A DNA stretch of 14,264 nt from Thermoplasmata archaeon (GTDB lineage Archaea > Thermoplasmatota > Thermoplasmata > Thermoplasmatales > Thermoplasmataceae), in NCBI GenBank assembly GCA_021826795.1, contig JAKAYM010000035.1, forward strand, positions 1 through 14,264, given 5' to 3'. The number at the start of each line of letters is the position of its first letter. Within the stretch, counting starts at the first letter, position 1. The notes beneath the pieces were generated by a model. That model saw only the letters and a list, made by a program, of their open reading frames with translations. It was not told the DNA's origin and ran no database searches. This document shows, piece by piece, positions 1-7,139 of the stretch. A program made the position numbers and the translations under genes.

Positions 1-973
1 AATGTATATCCATTTCAAGATTGAACACTGTTTTCGGGACATGATCTTTTAATCCCACTATTCTACCGGTAAAGGAATCTCCCTTAGTCAGGAATGGATC
101 AAGTTCGGTTCCGACCGCTGCCAGACCCCCGGGAACTATGGATTTGTAAGAAGATGAACCAGCCATCAATGATGTTATCTTTGTTGTGACGTTTTCCCAG
201 ACTGTTTTATTCCCCTTTGTACTCTGAACTCCTGGAGAAATTTCTATTTCATCTCCAACCTTTAATTTTCCACGTATGAGAGCACCACCCAGAACGCCAC
301 CTTTTAAATCTGAAGGCTTTGTACCTGGCTTATTGATGTCGAAAGATCGGGCTATGTACATCATCGGCGTATCCTCTTCCCTGAATTCCGGTGTTTTTAT
401 TATTTTCTCTATGGCCTCCAGAACTATGTCTATATTGGTATTATGATATGCGCTTACGGGGATTACCGGTGCATTCTCTGCTATGCTCCCCTTGAGAAAA
501 CTTTTAATTTCCCTGTAACTTTCCAGTGCCCTTTCTCTGGTGACAAGATCTATTTTATTTTGTACTACTATAATTTCCTTGATACCCATAATTTCAAGTG
601 CGGTTAAATGCTCCCTTGTCTGTGGCTGCGGGCATGCTTCATTGGCTGCTATTACAAGAATTGCCCCATTCATTATGGCTGAACCAGCAAGCATTGTTGC
701 CATGAGTGTTTCATGGCCAGGGGCATCAACAATAGAAATTACCCTAGAAAGCCTACAGTTATCAGAAATTTTTTTATTTGAATAAATCTCATTTCCCTTA
801 TCATCTTTACATTTATATATAGGCGTATCCGCATATCCGAGCTTGATAGATATTCCTCGTTTAACTTCCTCTGAATGAATATCTGTTTTTTTGCCTGTAA
901 GTGCAAATGTAAGAGTGCTCTTCCCGTGATCAACATGGCCGACCATGCCAATGTTTACAGATGGCTGTTCCAT
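1..973 (-). CDS. eif2g: Translation initiation factor aIF2 subunit gamma (partial, C-terminus outside window)
   Basis: This is the GTPase subunit of the heterotrimeric factor that brings Met-tRNAi to the small ribosomal subunit. I translated 324 codons without a stop; the family is about 410 residues, so roughly the last 85 lie beyond the left edge. The G-domain is complete: P-loop GHVDHGKST at residues 12-20, switch I around RGIS (39-42), DAPGHE at 83-88 and NKID at 139-142. It is followed by the conserved SFDINKPGT and LKGGVLGG stretch of domain II. The ATG shares its A with the TAA stop of rps6e (TAATG), so the two genes are probably translationally coupled, an arrangement common in archaea. 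One oddity: where many archaeal homologues have a four-cysteine zinc knuckle before DAPGHE, this protein has only Cys55 and Cys73. Identification is certain. Confidence 0.97.
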   Translation of the reverse strand, partial: MEQPSVNIGMVGHVDHGKSTLTFALTGKKTDIHSEEVKRGISIKLGYADTPIYKCKDDKGNEIYSNKKISDNCRLSRVISIVDAPGHETLMATMLAGSAIMNGAILVIAANEACPQPQTREHLTALEIMGIKEIIVVQNKIDLVTRERALESYREIKSFLKGSIAENAPVIPVSAYHNTNIDIVLEAIEKIIKTPEFREEDTPMMYIARSFDINKPGTKPSDLKGGVLGGALIRGKLKVGDEIEISPGVQSTKGNKTVWENVTTKITSLMAGSSSYKSIVPGGLAAVGTELDPFLTKGDSFTGRIVGLKDHVPKTVFNLEMDIH

Positions 974-1359
974 TACTGTTCTCCCTTTTGCTCTTCTTCA
1001 CCGGCATCAAGGGGTTTTGTGCCGTACTGTGTTACCACAAGGTTCAACTGTGATATATCCGAACCTATTATGTTACCTCTGAATGTAACTCTTTTTCTAA
1101 TGCCATTTTTACCTTTCCTGCCTGAATTGTAAGATACAAGTATTCTTTTTTTACCAGCTATAGATAAATCCTTTTTCATCGGAAATCCATCATTTGCACT
1201 TCCACCTGTAACTTTCAATTTGTATCCGGGCATTTCAAAAAATATGCCATCTATCTCTTCACCGATCTTTCTTCCGGCAAGGGAACCCAGAACATCCTCT
1301 GAAATTTCCTTTTTATACGTTTTACCGGTTTTCCTATCTGCAATTACTGCTGCAACCAT
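973..1359 (-). CDS. rps6e: 30S ribosomal protein S6e
   Basis: Ribosomal protein S6e, a component of the archaeal and eukaryotic small subunit. The 128-residue length fits archaeal S6e, which lacks the long basic C-terminal tail of eukaryotes. Family landmarks are [19 protein letters not shown] in the middle, then [20 protein letters not shown]. The C-terminus is acidic and Glu/Gln-rich. The start is supported by an AAGGTG ribosome site (complement of 1366-1371) six bases before the ATG. The gene is first in a pair with eif2g and overlaps its start by one base. A 432-bp gene-free region with strong stem-loops lies upstream, and its best TATA-like elements sit near 1663-1683, so the mRNA may carry a leader of about 290 nt. 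A nearer AATAAATA at about 1378-1386 is an alternative promoter. Confidence 0.95.
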   Translation of the reverse strand: MVAAVIADRKTGKTYKKEISEDVLGSLAGRKIGEEIDGIFFEMPGYKLKVTGGSANDGFPMKKDLSIAGKKRILVSYNSGRKGKNGIRKRVTFRGNIIGSDISQLNLVVTQYGTKPLDAGEEEQKGEQ

Positions 1360-1454
1360 GATTTACACCTTAAGCCTTATTTATTCCTAATCATCTAATT
1401 CACGGTAACTGCTTCCTGTAAAGCATTCGAAGTTATGTACATCCATAGCCATAC

Positions 1455-1656
1455 AATAGCTTATTACCACGTTTTTATCCTGCCGGGAAGCTATTTATTA
1501 TCATTATCGGAAATAGCCCCCAGCATGATTTCAGCACGATGATGGGAGATTTTATTTACCCTTATGCTGAATTTATTCCACTGAAACTTATTTTTATAGC
1601 TCAACTAAACGGTACACTCTTCAGGAGGGTACCTTACCGTTTCAGGTGTGAGCGAT
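1455..1656 (-). ncRNA. Candidate structured RNA or long leader upstream of rps6e
   Basis: The 432-bp gap 1360-1791 contains no credible ORF, and much of it folds on paper. (1) 1596-1656: GCTCA (1599-1603) pairs with TGAGC (1649-1653), and inside it AAACGGTA (1607-1614) pairs perfectly with TACCGTTT (1635-1642). (2) CAGCAT (1521-1526) pairs with ATGCTG (1564-1569). (3) A 13-bp stem with two 2-nt bulges joins 1480-1496 to 1511-1523. (4) AATAGCTT (1455-1462) pairs with AAGCTATT (1488-1495). Minus orientation is favoured because TATA-like elements at 1663-1683 would start a minus-strand transcript near 1641-1653, right at the first stem. I saw no oligo-T terminator before rps6e, so a leader is as likely as a separate RNA. 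No known family (RNase P, SRP, C/D or H/ACA) was recognised. Confidence 0.4.
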
Positions 1657-1662
1657 ACTGAA

Positions 1663-1683
1663 TTATATATTGATATATAAGTT
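1663..1683 (-). promoter_or_regulatory. TATA-like elements for the rps6e leader RNA
   Basis: On the minus strand this stretch reads as two overlapping TATA-like boxes, CTTATATATC followed by AATATATAAT. Archaeal transcription usually starts about 25 bp downstream of the box centre. That predicts starts near 1650 or 1641, at the edge of the first stem-loop. Assignment to the minus strand is inference, because the boxes are nearly symmetrical. Confidence 0.4.
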
Positions 1684-1705
1684 TATTTTTATTGAAGCCC
1701 GCTGC

Positions 1706-1715
1706 AGCATATGCT
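1706..1715. repeat. 10-bp palindrome AGCATATGCT
   Basis: A perfect 10-bp palindrome overlaps a second one, GCTGCAGC at 1701-1708. They lie about 25 bp upstream of the TATA-like boxes proposed for the rps6e leader RNA. The position suits a regulator site, but short palindromes also arise by chance. Confidence 0.25.
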
Positions 1716-1791
1716 ATATTTTACATCCACTTATATACTATATACAGTTATTTTAACGGGAAATATTAGTTTAAATCATCTAGTTGAAATT

Positions 1792-2340
1792 CTATTTTAC
1801 ATTGTTTGAAATCAGGAAATTTATTAAATTTTTAAGAGCCTTTCCCCGATGGGATATTATATTTTTTTCTTCTATAGATAACTCAGCAAGTGTTCTATTA
1901 TATCCGTCAGGAATGAATAGTGGATCATAACCGAATTTATTCTCCCCATTCTCTTTATTCGCTATTTTTCCAGTGAGTATTCCTGTAAATTGGTAGATCT
2001 CATCATATATCATTAAAGAAATTACAGTTTTGAAGTATGCTATAGACCCTGCAGACAATGCAATTATTCTGGAATTGCCCAGAGTATCCTGCACATATGA
2101 CGCGTACGGACCCGGAAATCCATTCAATTCCTCAATATATAAGCCAGTATCGTCTATAAAGAATGGTTGCTCTATAGTATTAGATAATTTTAAACAACTG
2201 TCCCTACATATAATTTCATTATCTTCTGCCTGTATTTCTTCATATTTTTGTTTCTCCCATGAAACAGACAAACCATTTTTTTCAAAAGCCCTGGCAACTT
2301 CAATGTATTTATGTTCGTTACTTGTTATGAATTTTAGCAT
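1792..2340 (-). CDS. XTP/dITP (non-canonical purine NTP) pyrophosphatase, RdgB/HAM1 family
   Basis: House-cleaning enzyme that hydrolyses ITP, XTP and dITP to the monophosphate plus pyrophosphate, keeping deaminated purines out of DNA and RNA. The 182 residues match the usual family size. Visible motifs are the N-terminal TSNEHK (6-11), which contacts the phosphates; DDTGL (63-67) with the metal and catalytic acidic pair, followed by NGFPGPYASY; FGYDPLF (136-142), which binds the base; and SHRGKAL (163-169). All key positions are present. It lies 40 bp downstream of the Kae1-Bud32 gene on the same strand and may be co-transcribed with it. No ribosome site is visible, and a weak TATA-like TTTTAATAAAG about 20 bp upstream leaves room for its own leaderless promoter. 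Pairing of this enzyme with Kae1-Bud32 is seen in other euryarchaea, to my recollection. Confidence 0.93.
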   Translation of the reverse strand: MLKFITSNEHKYIEVARAFEKNGLSVSWEKQKYEEIQAEDNEIICRDSCLKLSNTIEQPFFIDDTGLYIEELNGFPGPYASYVQDTLGNSRIIALSAGSIAYFKTVISLMIYDEIYQFTGILTGKIANKENGENKFGYDPLFIPDGYNRTLAELSIEEKNIISHRGKALKNLINFLISNNVK

Positions 2341-2380
2341 TATTGTATATCATTTCTTTATTAAAATTAGTTTATATTGT

Positions 2381-3979
2381 CTATACGTATCTTCTTCTCA
2401 ATCTGATTTCATTTAGTGTATTCATTATTTCAGTGTAATTATTTGAGGTAATGCTGTAAGATTCCATTAAGTTGTTTTCCAGTAAGGTGCTATAGCCTGA
2501 AAACAGGCTTTTAAAGGATTCCGTAAGAAGAAATAGATCATCTGCCATGTCTTCAATATTGCAGTTAACAGAACCCATACTCGGGTCAAGGAGATAGATT
2601 AAATTTCTGGATATCATTATATTATTCGGGTTCAAATCCCCGTGTGATATAAATGCGTTGTGCAAAGTTGCTATTATAATTCCGAGGTTATGTATTATAT
2701 TCAGATTGTTGCCGTTTTCTCTTATAAATTTATTAAGCGTTATACCATCAATTTTTTCCATTGTAAGCGAGAAATCATATTTATCAAAATCATAAATTAT
2801 CGGCACGTTTATTCCATTCTCTTTCATTTTATATAATAAATTGAATTCTGACCTGATTCTTTCGTTTCTTATCCTCATATCCAGTTTTCTGTTCCTATAA
2901 TTTTTTTCTGTTCGTGTTTTTTGTATGGATTTTCTGCCATAAAATTTAGTTTCAACAATGGAAGCCTCTGCTCCACGATTATCATTAATTTCGGTTTTAC
3001 CCGATTTAATCCATGGAACCGTTACCTCATCTATTCTGAATTTCTGGTTTACTTTTGTATCCATTATATCCTGCCTCTGACCTGAAATATACATCAACAT
3101 GCCAGCCTGTGCAATCATAGCACCATTATCCATGCAGTATTTTTTATCAGTTAAATATGCCTTATAACCTGAGGATAATGCCATTTCATAGACCATTTCT
3201 CTCAGCCGATCATTCCTTGCGACACCCCCTGCTAGTAGTATTTCCGTCTTGTCAGTATAATAAAGTGCCCGCTCCAGAACCTCAACAAGCATTGCAAATG
3301 TTGTCTCCTGAACACTGTAGCAAATATTTTCAGGTGCTTCTCTGCCGATGAGATTTCTTGCAGCAGTGTATATTCCCGAAAATGATGTGTCCATTCCTTT
3401 AACAGAATAGGGAAGATTCAAAAGTTTATTACCCTTGGATGCCAGCTTTTCGATCGCGGGACCACCTGGAAATGGGATATTTATATCTCTAGCCAATTTG
3501 TCCAACATATTGCCTAGTCCGATATCCATGGTTTCTCCAAGCACTTTATATGAACATTCTTCATGGGCGATAATTTGAGTATTTCCACCTGAAATATAAA
3601 GCATAACAGGGTCTTTTGCTCCTGAAAGTTTTCTACCTATCTCCACATGACCCAGCGGGTGGTTGACACCCATTACCGGAATATTATATTTTATGGAAAA
3701 AGCACGGGCCGCGGTAGCTACTACACGGAGACATGGCCCAAGGCCAGGACCCATGGAAAATGCCACAAGGTCTATCTGATCCGGAGTTATATTAGAGAGT
3801 TTAAAGGCTTCCTTCATAACAGGTATAATATTATCGGCATGGTGTATTGCCGCTTCTCTTGGATGTATACCTCCTTTCTCAGGTATATATGTAGAAGAAT
3901 GATTGGACAATATGGAATTTTCATCAACAATTCCTGCACTCACAGTGTGGGCAGTTCCTTCCAGTCCCAGAACTTTCAT
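2381..3979 (-). CDS. Bifunctional tRNA t6A biosynthesis protein: Kae1 fused to Bud32 kinase
   Basis: KEOPS-complex protein needed for threonylcarbamoyladenosine at position 37 of ANN-decoding tRNAs. Kae1 transfers the threonylcarbamoyl group and Bud32 is its small kinase/ATPase partner. The Kae1 domain (about 1-325) shows [12 protein letters not shown] (36-47), the iron-binding HxxxH pair His107/His111, SGGNTQI (130-136), GGVARN (251-256) and the third metal ligand Asp284. The Bud32 domain (about 335-532) shows a candidate ATP lysine Lys354, the helix-C glutamate Glu378, the catalytic loop [10 protein letters not shown] (446-455) and metal-binding Asp465. The usual DFG motif reads Asp-Pro-Ser here, although the aspartate is kept. 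The basic C-terminus RLRRRY resembles the conserved Bud32 tail. The fusion is known from Methanocaldococcus and Thermoplasmata. There is no ribosome site; ATAAAATAA near 3999-4007 suits a leaderless start at this ATG. Confidence 0.96.
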   Translation of the reverse strand: MKVLGLEGTAHTVSAGIVDENSILSNHSSTYIPEKGGIHPREAAIHHADNIIPVMKEAFKLSNITPDQIDLVAFSMGPGLGPCLRVVATAARAFSIKYNIPVMGVNHPLGHVEIGRKLSGAKDPVMLYISGGNTQIIAHEECSYKVLGETMDIGLGNMLDKLARDINIPFPGGPAIEKLASKGNKLLNLPYSVKGMDTSFSGIYTAARNLIGREAPENICYSVQETTFAMLVEVLERALYYTDKTEILLAGGVARNDRLREMVYEMALSSGYKAYLTDKKYCMDNGAMIAQAGMLMYISGQRQDIMDTKVNQKFRIDEVTVPWIKSGKTEINDNRGAEASIVETKFYGRKSIQKTRTEKNYRNRKLDMRIRNERIRSEFNLLYKMKENGINVPIIYDFDKYDFSLTMEKIDGITLNKFIRENGNNLNIIHNLGIIIATLHNAFISHGDLNPNNIMISRNLIYLLDPSMGSVNCNIEDMADDLFLLTESFKSLFSGYSTLLENNLMESYSITSNNYTEIMNTLNEIRLRRRYV

Positions 3980-4052
3980 AGAACTCTATTACAGTATATT
4001 ATTTTATTCTTAATGTTAAAAATGGTTAATTATATTAATAATTTAAAATTTT

Positions 4053-4057
4053 AAAAA
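4053..4057 (-). terminator. Oligo-T candidate terminator after the HU-like gene
   Basis: On the minus strand, five consecutive T lie 13 bp past the HU-like stop, with a second run of four T just beyond. Archaeal RNA polymerase terminates at such runs without a hairpin. The 90-bp gap and the TATA-like box before the Kae1-Bud32 gene fit separate transcription units. Confidence 0.35.
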
Positions 4058-4069
4058 GTATTATTGAGT

Positions 4070-4342
4070 TTAATCCTTGTATTTGATAGCGGATGATGCT
4101 CTGAATACAAATTTATCCTTGGCAGGAACCTTGATTTCTTCTCTAGTTTTTGGATTCCTTGCAACCCTTTCTTTCTGTTCCTTTCTCTCGAAAATGCCGA
4201 AATCGGCCAGATTGACCTTCTTCCCTTCATTAACAGAGTCAACAGTCTCCTTCAGAAATGCTGTTATTATCTCAGCTGTTTTCTTCTGGGTTGTATTAGT
4301 AGTGCTGGCAACTTTCTTGGACAATTCACTTATACCTACCAT
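4070..4342 (-). CDS. HU-family histone-like DNA-binding protein (HTa-like)
   Basis: Small basic chromatin protein of the bacterial HU/IHF fold, the Thermoplasmatales counterpart of archaeal histones (HTa in Thermoplasma). The 90-residue length is exactly that of HU. The N-terminal helical pair (1-38) forms the dimer core. It is followed by VNLADFGIFERKEQKERVAR and then the DNA-intercalating arm RNPKTREEIKVPA (62-74) with the conserved proline of RNP. The C-terminal FRASSAIKYKD closes the fold. The start is supported by a GGTGA ribosome site (complement of 4347-4351), and a TATA box lies about 30 bp upstream, so the leader must be very short. A minus-strand run of five T at 4053-4057, just past the stop, could terminate it before the Kae1-Bud32 gene. 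Horizontal acquisition from bacteria at the base of the order is the accepted view. Confidence 0.95.
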   Translation of the reverse strand: MVGISELSKKVASTTNTTQKKTAEIITAFLKETVDSVNEGKKVNLADFGIFERKEQKERVARNPKTREEIKVPAKDKFVFRASSAIKYKD

Positions 4343-4369
4343 TATTTCACCAATAGTTAATACAATTCG

Positions 4370-4378
4370 TTATATAAA
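4370..4378 (-). promoter_or_regulatory. TATA box of the HU-like gene
   Basis: On the minus strand this reads TTTATATAA, a good archaeal TATA element, centred about 32 bp before the ATG. Expected initiation near 4348 leaves a leader only just long enough for the GGTGA ribosome site. Confidence 0.55.
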
Positions 4379-4428
4379 AACTTTTCTACTATAAACCTAT
4401 CAGAATCCCGTTTTTACAGGATAAGAGT

Positions 4429-4447
4429 TATTTTTGTTACAAAAATA
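4429..4447. promoter_or_regulatory. Odd palindrome between the HU-like gene and speE
   Basis: TATTTTTGT, one T, then ACAAAAATA: two perfect 9-base inverted arms with a single central base. It lies in the 234-bp divergent promoter region, about 55 bp upstream of the HU TATA box and 100 bp upstream of the speE TATA box. It could be an operator for a dimeric regulator. It is AT-rich, so chance is a real alternative. The rest of the gap shows only the two promoters and A/T runs. Confidence 0.3.
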
Positions 4448-4549
4448 TTCTTTTTTAATATATCTCATAATTTATATAATGAAAAATTCTATTCTTTTGT
4501 ATAATGATAAAAAAAATTTTGACCATAGCCATAATACACTACCTAAAAA

Positions 4550-4558
4550 TTATATATA
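4550..4558 (+). promoter_or_regulatory. TATA box of speE
   Basis: TTATATATA preceded by an A-rich stretch compatible with a BRE. Its centre is 23 bp before the speE ATG, so the transcript should begin at or within a few bases of the start codon. No ribosome site is present, which agrees with a leaderless mRNA. Confidence 0.6.
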
Positions 4559-4576
4559 GAGTAAATATAAACTCAC

Positions 4577-5398
4577 ATGAGATTAATAGAAAACTGGTTT
4601 TCAGAAAGGTACTCAGAGAACTTGCAACTTTCATTCAGAATAAAGGATCAGCTACTTTCCATAAAAACCGATTATCAGAGAATAGATCTTTTTGATACGT
4701 ATGATTTCGGTAAATTATTATCAATAGATGGTACGGTACAGCTCACAGAGAAAGATGAATACATTTATCATGAAATGATAACCATGGTTCCTTACTATTT
4801 CAACTCAAGACCTGATAAGGTGCTTATTATTGGCGGAGGAGATGGTGGGGCTGCAAGGCGTCTTGTTGACCTGGGAATTAAGGAAATAGTAGACGTGGAG
4901 ATAGATGGCAATGTGGTTGAAGTTGCAAAAAAATATTTCCCTGATATTTCATCGTCTTTCAAGGAGAAAAATGTAAAATTGATAATAGGTGATGGAATAA
5001 AATATATAAAAGATAGTAAGGATAAATTCGACAGAATAATAATTGATTCTACCGATCCGGTTGGACCAGCAGAGGGATTATTCTCTGAAGATTTCTATAA
5101 GGATATTGAATCACATTTAACAGATAACGGAATAGTAGTTACACAATCCGGGTCCCCATATTACCAGCCGGCTGCACTATCCATGGCATATCGTGGAATG
5201 TCAACGGTATTCAAAAATGTGAAAACGTATACTGCATTTATACCCACATATCCAAGTGGGTTATGGTCTTTTACCATGGCATCCCCTACAGAGCTGAAAA
5301 CTAGGGATGAAAACACTATGATAGGTAAATACTTCAATAAAGACATACTAACAGGATCCTTTTACCTCCCCCAATTTGCAAAAAATCTATTAAAATAA
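4577..5398 (+). CDS. speE: Polyamine aminopropyltransferase (spermidine synthase family)
   Basis: Transfers an aminopropyl group from decarboxylated S-adenosylmethionine to a polyamine such as putrescine or, in many archaea, agmatine. The 273-residue length is typical. The N-terminal beta domain runs to about 60 and is followed by DEYIYHEM (60-67). The Rossmann methyltransferase-like fold has GGGDGG (86-91), the acidic Glu108 in VDVEID that holds the ribose of the donor, GDG (138-140) and the active-site [13 protein letters not shown] (from 157) with Asp157 and Asp160. The later QSGSPYYQP and [10 protein letters not shown] stretches are also family-typical. The amine acceptor cannot be decided from sequence. 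The start is placed 23 bp after a strong TATA box. Its TAA stop directly abuts the stop of the convergent minus-strand gene, leaving no intergenic space. Confidence 0.94.
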   Translation: MRLIENWFSERYSENLQLSFRIKDQLLSIKTDYQRIDLFDTYDFGKLLSIDGTVQLTEKDEYIYHEMITMVPYYFNSRPDKVLIIGGGDGGAARRLVDLGIKEIVDVEIDGNVVEVAKKYFPDISSSFKEKNVKLIIGDGIKYIKDSKDKFDRIIIDSTDPVGPAEGLFSEDFYKDIESHLTDNGIVVTQSGSPYYQPAALSMAYRGMSTVFKNVKTYTAFIPTYPSGLWSFTMASPTELKTRDENTMIGKYFNKDILTGSFYLPQFAKNLLK

Positions 5399-5764
5399 TT
5401 ATTTTTTAATACCCCATTTATGCTTTGCTTCGTTAAGGAGATCGGCATAACGTGTTCCAAATCTTTTAGATATCCGTTCAAGATCAGGTAAATTGGAAAT
5501 AAAAGTTTTTTTGCTGGCGCTCTGAATTAGGGTTTTGAACTTTGACATATCCCTAATCATTGAATAGGTTAAATATACAAAATACAAAAATATTATAATG
5601 GAACCTATTAACACCCAGTACTGCCATGCACCGATTGATTTCAATGAAAAGAAATGAATCAGTACTAGATTGCCGAATAATAAATCGTTTATAGATACGG
5701 TAAAGAAGAATAATGAGATTATGCTTATTGTAATACTGATTATGTATAATTTATCTTTAAACAT
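5399..5764 (-). CDS. Small membrane protein with two predicted transmembrane helices, unknown function
   Basis: I do not recognise a function. The 121 residues contain two clear hydrophobic segments, about 6-25 and 47-67. They are joined by a short loop and followed by a basic 50-residue C-terminal tail (residues about 70-121). The tail is rich in Lys and Arg and ends in KHKWGIKK; by the positive-inside rule it is probably cytoplasmic. It resembles small membrane families restricted to Thermoplasmatales, but I cannot name one with confidence. It is the last of three minus-strand genes and begins 22 bp after the stop of the DUF5611-like gene, so it is probably transcribed with that gene and the endonuclease IV-like gene. 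No ribosome site was seen at its ATG. Confidence 0.75.
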   Translation of the reverse strand: MFKDKLYIISITISIISLFFFTVSINDLLFGNLVLIHFFSLKSIGAWQYWVLIGSIIIFLYFVYLTYSMIRDMSKFKTLIQSASKKTFISNLPDLERISKRFGTRYADLLNEAKHKWGIKK

Positions 5765-5786
5765 CTGTATCTTGTAAACAAATAAA

Positions 5787-6074
5787 CTATTTAGACATTA
5801 GCTTCTTTCTTTCCTTTGATGTATACCCTGTCAATTTTTCTAGCAATTCGTTATAGAATTTAATAGTTTCTCCAGGATTGCTATATTCCGTGTCGGTTTC
5901 AGTTTCAGCACACAATTTTTTACCATCTACCCAAAGTTCCAATTTTTTAAGACCTGGATAAGATGATAAAATATGGCCATTGTCTTCCTTGTATTTCATA
6001 TTATAAGACTTTAAAATATCCTCTATTGTTGAAATACTTATGTTAACAGTTTTCTTAACAGGGTAAGTTCTCAT
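5787..6074 (-). CDS. Small conserved euryarchaeal protein, DUF5611-like
   Basis: A 95-residue soluble protein of unknown function. The body is mixed alpha/beta with a beta-rich middle (KKLELWVDGKKLCAETETD). It ends in the signature KLTGYTSKERKKLMSK, which resembles the C-terminus of the euryarchaeal DUF5611 family; that assignment is from memory. The start is placed at the ATG at 6074. A longer reading from GTG at 6083 is possible, but that GTG lies inside an AGGTGA ribosome site (complement of 6080-6085) correctly spaced for the ATG. The ribosome site itself overlaps the TAG stop of the upstream endonuclease IV-like gene, so translation of the two is likely coupled. Confidence 0.82.
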   Translation of the reverse strand: MRTYPVKKTVNISISTIEDILKSYNMKYKEDNGHILSSYPGLKKLELWVDGKKLCAETETDTEYSNPGETIKFYNELLEKLTGYTSKERKKLMSK

Positions 6075-6083
6075 TTTATTCAC

Positions 6084-7097
6084 CTATATTTTTTTCGCAA
6101 GTTTCTTCTGGTATTTTTTTGAGAGTGCTCTCCAGTACATAAGTTCCATATACTGTGCATCATGCTCCAACAGGGGCGACATTGATATTATGTTCATATC
6201 TCTATCGCTGGAAGATATTACCTCGGCAAGTGTTTCAAATTTTAAATCACCATGCTTTATTGCTGTTATTTTTAATTCGTTGCCATTTTCATATTCAACC
6301 CCCCCAAATTCGGTATACAAATCAGATTTCGCATATTTTGCAAACGAATTCATTACGTCTTCAAAGTTCTTCGCATCTATCAGTGAACCATTATTAATTG
6401 AATGTATATGCGGAAAGTTCAATATGGGTTCTATATCGGAAATTCTTTCTGCAAGGTAAAAAAGTTCCTTCTGGGTTCCAAACAGGTCTTTTTTACCTGA
6501 TGCTTCTACACCTATATATGGGTATCCCTTTTCATGGGAAAATTCTTTGGCAATTTCTGCATATATATCAAATGCCTTTTTCAGGCCTTCTGACTTTTTC
6601 TTTGTGTAAAATCCTGTATGGGTAATTATTCTTTTGGCGCCCATGGCTCTACCAATAAGGAGTGACCACCTCAAGTGGTTTATGGATTTCTCTGCCATTT
6701 CTCCACCGTTTAACATGTCCATATAATAAGGAGCGTGCATGGAAATGTCCACATCAAGTTCTCTGGCAATTTCCGCACCATCCTTTAAATCGTCATAGTT
6801 ACGAGCCATATTCCAGAAAATTTCCTGTATTATATCATCCTCTTCTATTTCATTTTCAGTTCCTATGCCCCTGTAATTGCCGTTTTCATCTGGCCGTAAA
6901 ACATCAACTATAATGGAATCCCCTACGTCTTTAGGGTACATACCAACATATTCAATTGCAGGGTCTTCACTTACATTAACCCGTAACAGTTGGACTTCCA
7001 GGGAATTCAAACCTAAATTTCCTATATCTTCAATTGAATCTATATACGTTCTGCCTTTACTGGTAAGTGGTATTCCTGCAACGCCGAACTTAATCAT
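6084..7097 (-). CDS. Endonuclease IV-like (AP endonuclease family 2) TIM-barrel protein
   Basis: A 337-residue xylose-isomerase-like barrel related to endonuclease IV, the zinc enzyme that cuts DNA at abasic sites. Recognisable strands are SMHAPYYMD (His121), ITHTGFY (His160), GVEASGKKDLFGT (Glu198), LNFPHIHSINNG (His230), LYTEFGGVEY and IKHGDLKFETL near the C-terminus. Compared with E. coli Nfo and archaeal homologues as I remember them, the metal ligand Asp before His230 is Asn227. The positions of the later zinc-binding histidines appear as Thr262 and Ile277/Thr278. The trinuclear zinc site therefore looks incomplete, and nuclease activity is uncertain. Residues about 41-95 also look longer and more acidic than usual between the first strands. 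It is first in a three-gene minus-strand cluster, with TTAAAATAA 26 bp before the ATG suggesting a leaderless transcript. Confidence 0.85.
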   Translation of the reverse strand: MIKFGVAGIPLTSKGRTYIDSIEDIGNLGLNSLEVQLLRVNVSEDPAIEYVGMYPKDVGDSIIVDVLRPDENGNYRGIGTENEIEEDDIIQEIFWNMARNYDDLKDGAEIARELDVDISMHAPYYMDMLNGGEMAEKSINHLRWSLLIGRAMGAKRIITHTGFYTKKKSEGLKKAFDIYAEIAKEFSHEKGYPYIGVEASGKKDLFGTQKELFYLAERISDIEPILNFPHIHSINNGSLIDAKNFEDVMNSFAKYAKSDLYTEFGGVEYENGNELKITAIKHGDLKFETLAEVISSSDRDMNIISMSPLLEHDAQYMELMYWRALSKKYQKKLAKKI

Positions 7098-7118
7098 TCT
7101 ATAAATGATATATCTAGC

Positions 7119-7127
7119 TTATTTTAA
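7119..7127 (-). promoter_or_regulatory. TATA-like box of the endonuclease IV-like cluster
   Basis: On the minus strand this reads TTAAAATAA, preceded by AAAAGG as a possible BRE. Its centre is 26 bp before the ATG, which fits a leaderless start. One copy of the AGGCAACGAA box lies just upstream. Confidence 0.45.
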
Positions 7128-7139
7128 CCTTTTGCAAGT

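Noticed and set aside
1540..1659. C/D box guide RNA on the plus strand, using ATGATGG and CTGA motifs
   Set aside because: The boxes are imperfect, spacings are wrong for archaeal C/D RNAs, and the strong stems here are not explained by that model.
4504..4695. 63-residue frame overlapping the speE start
   Set aside because: It spans the speE promoter and reads speE DNA out of frame; no family resemblance.
6075..6083. GTG start for the DUF5611-like gene
   Set aside because: It lies inside AGGTGA, the ribosome site for the ATG at 6074.
6155..6913. Series of plus-strand frames opposite the endonuclease IV-like gene
   Set aside because: Antisense shadows of a gene with clear family motifs; several overlap one another and none resembles a protein family.
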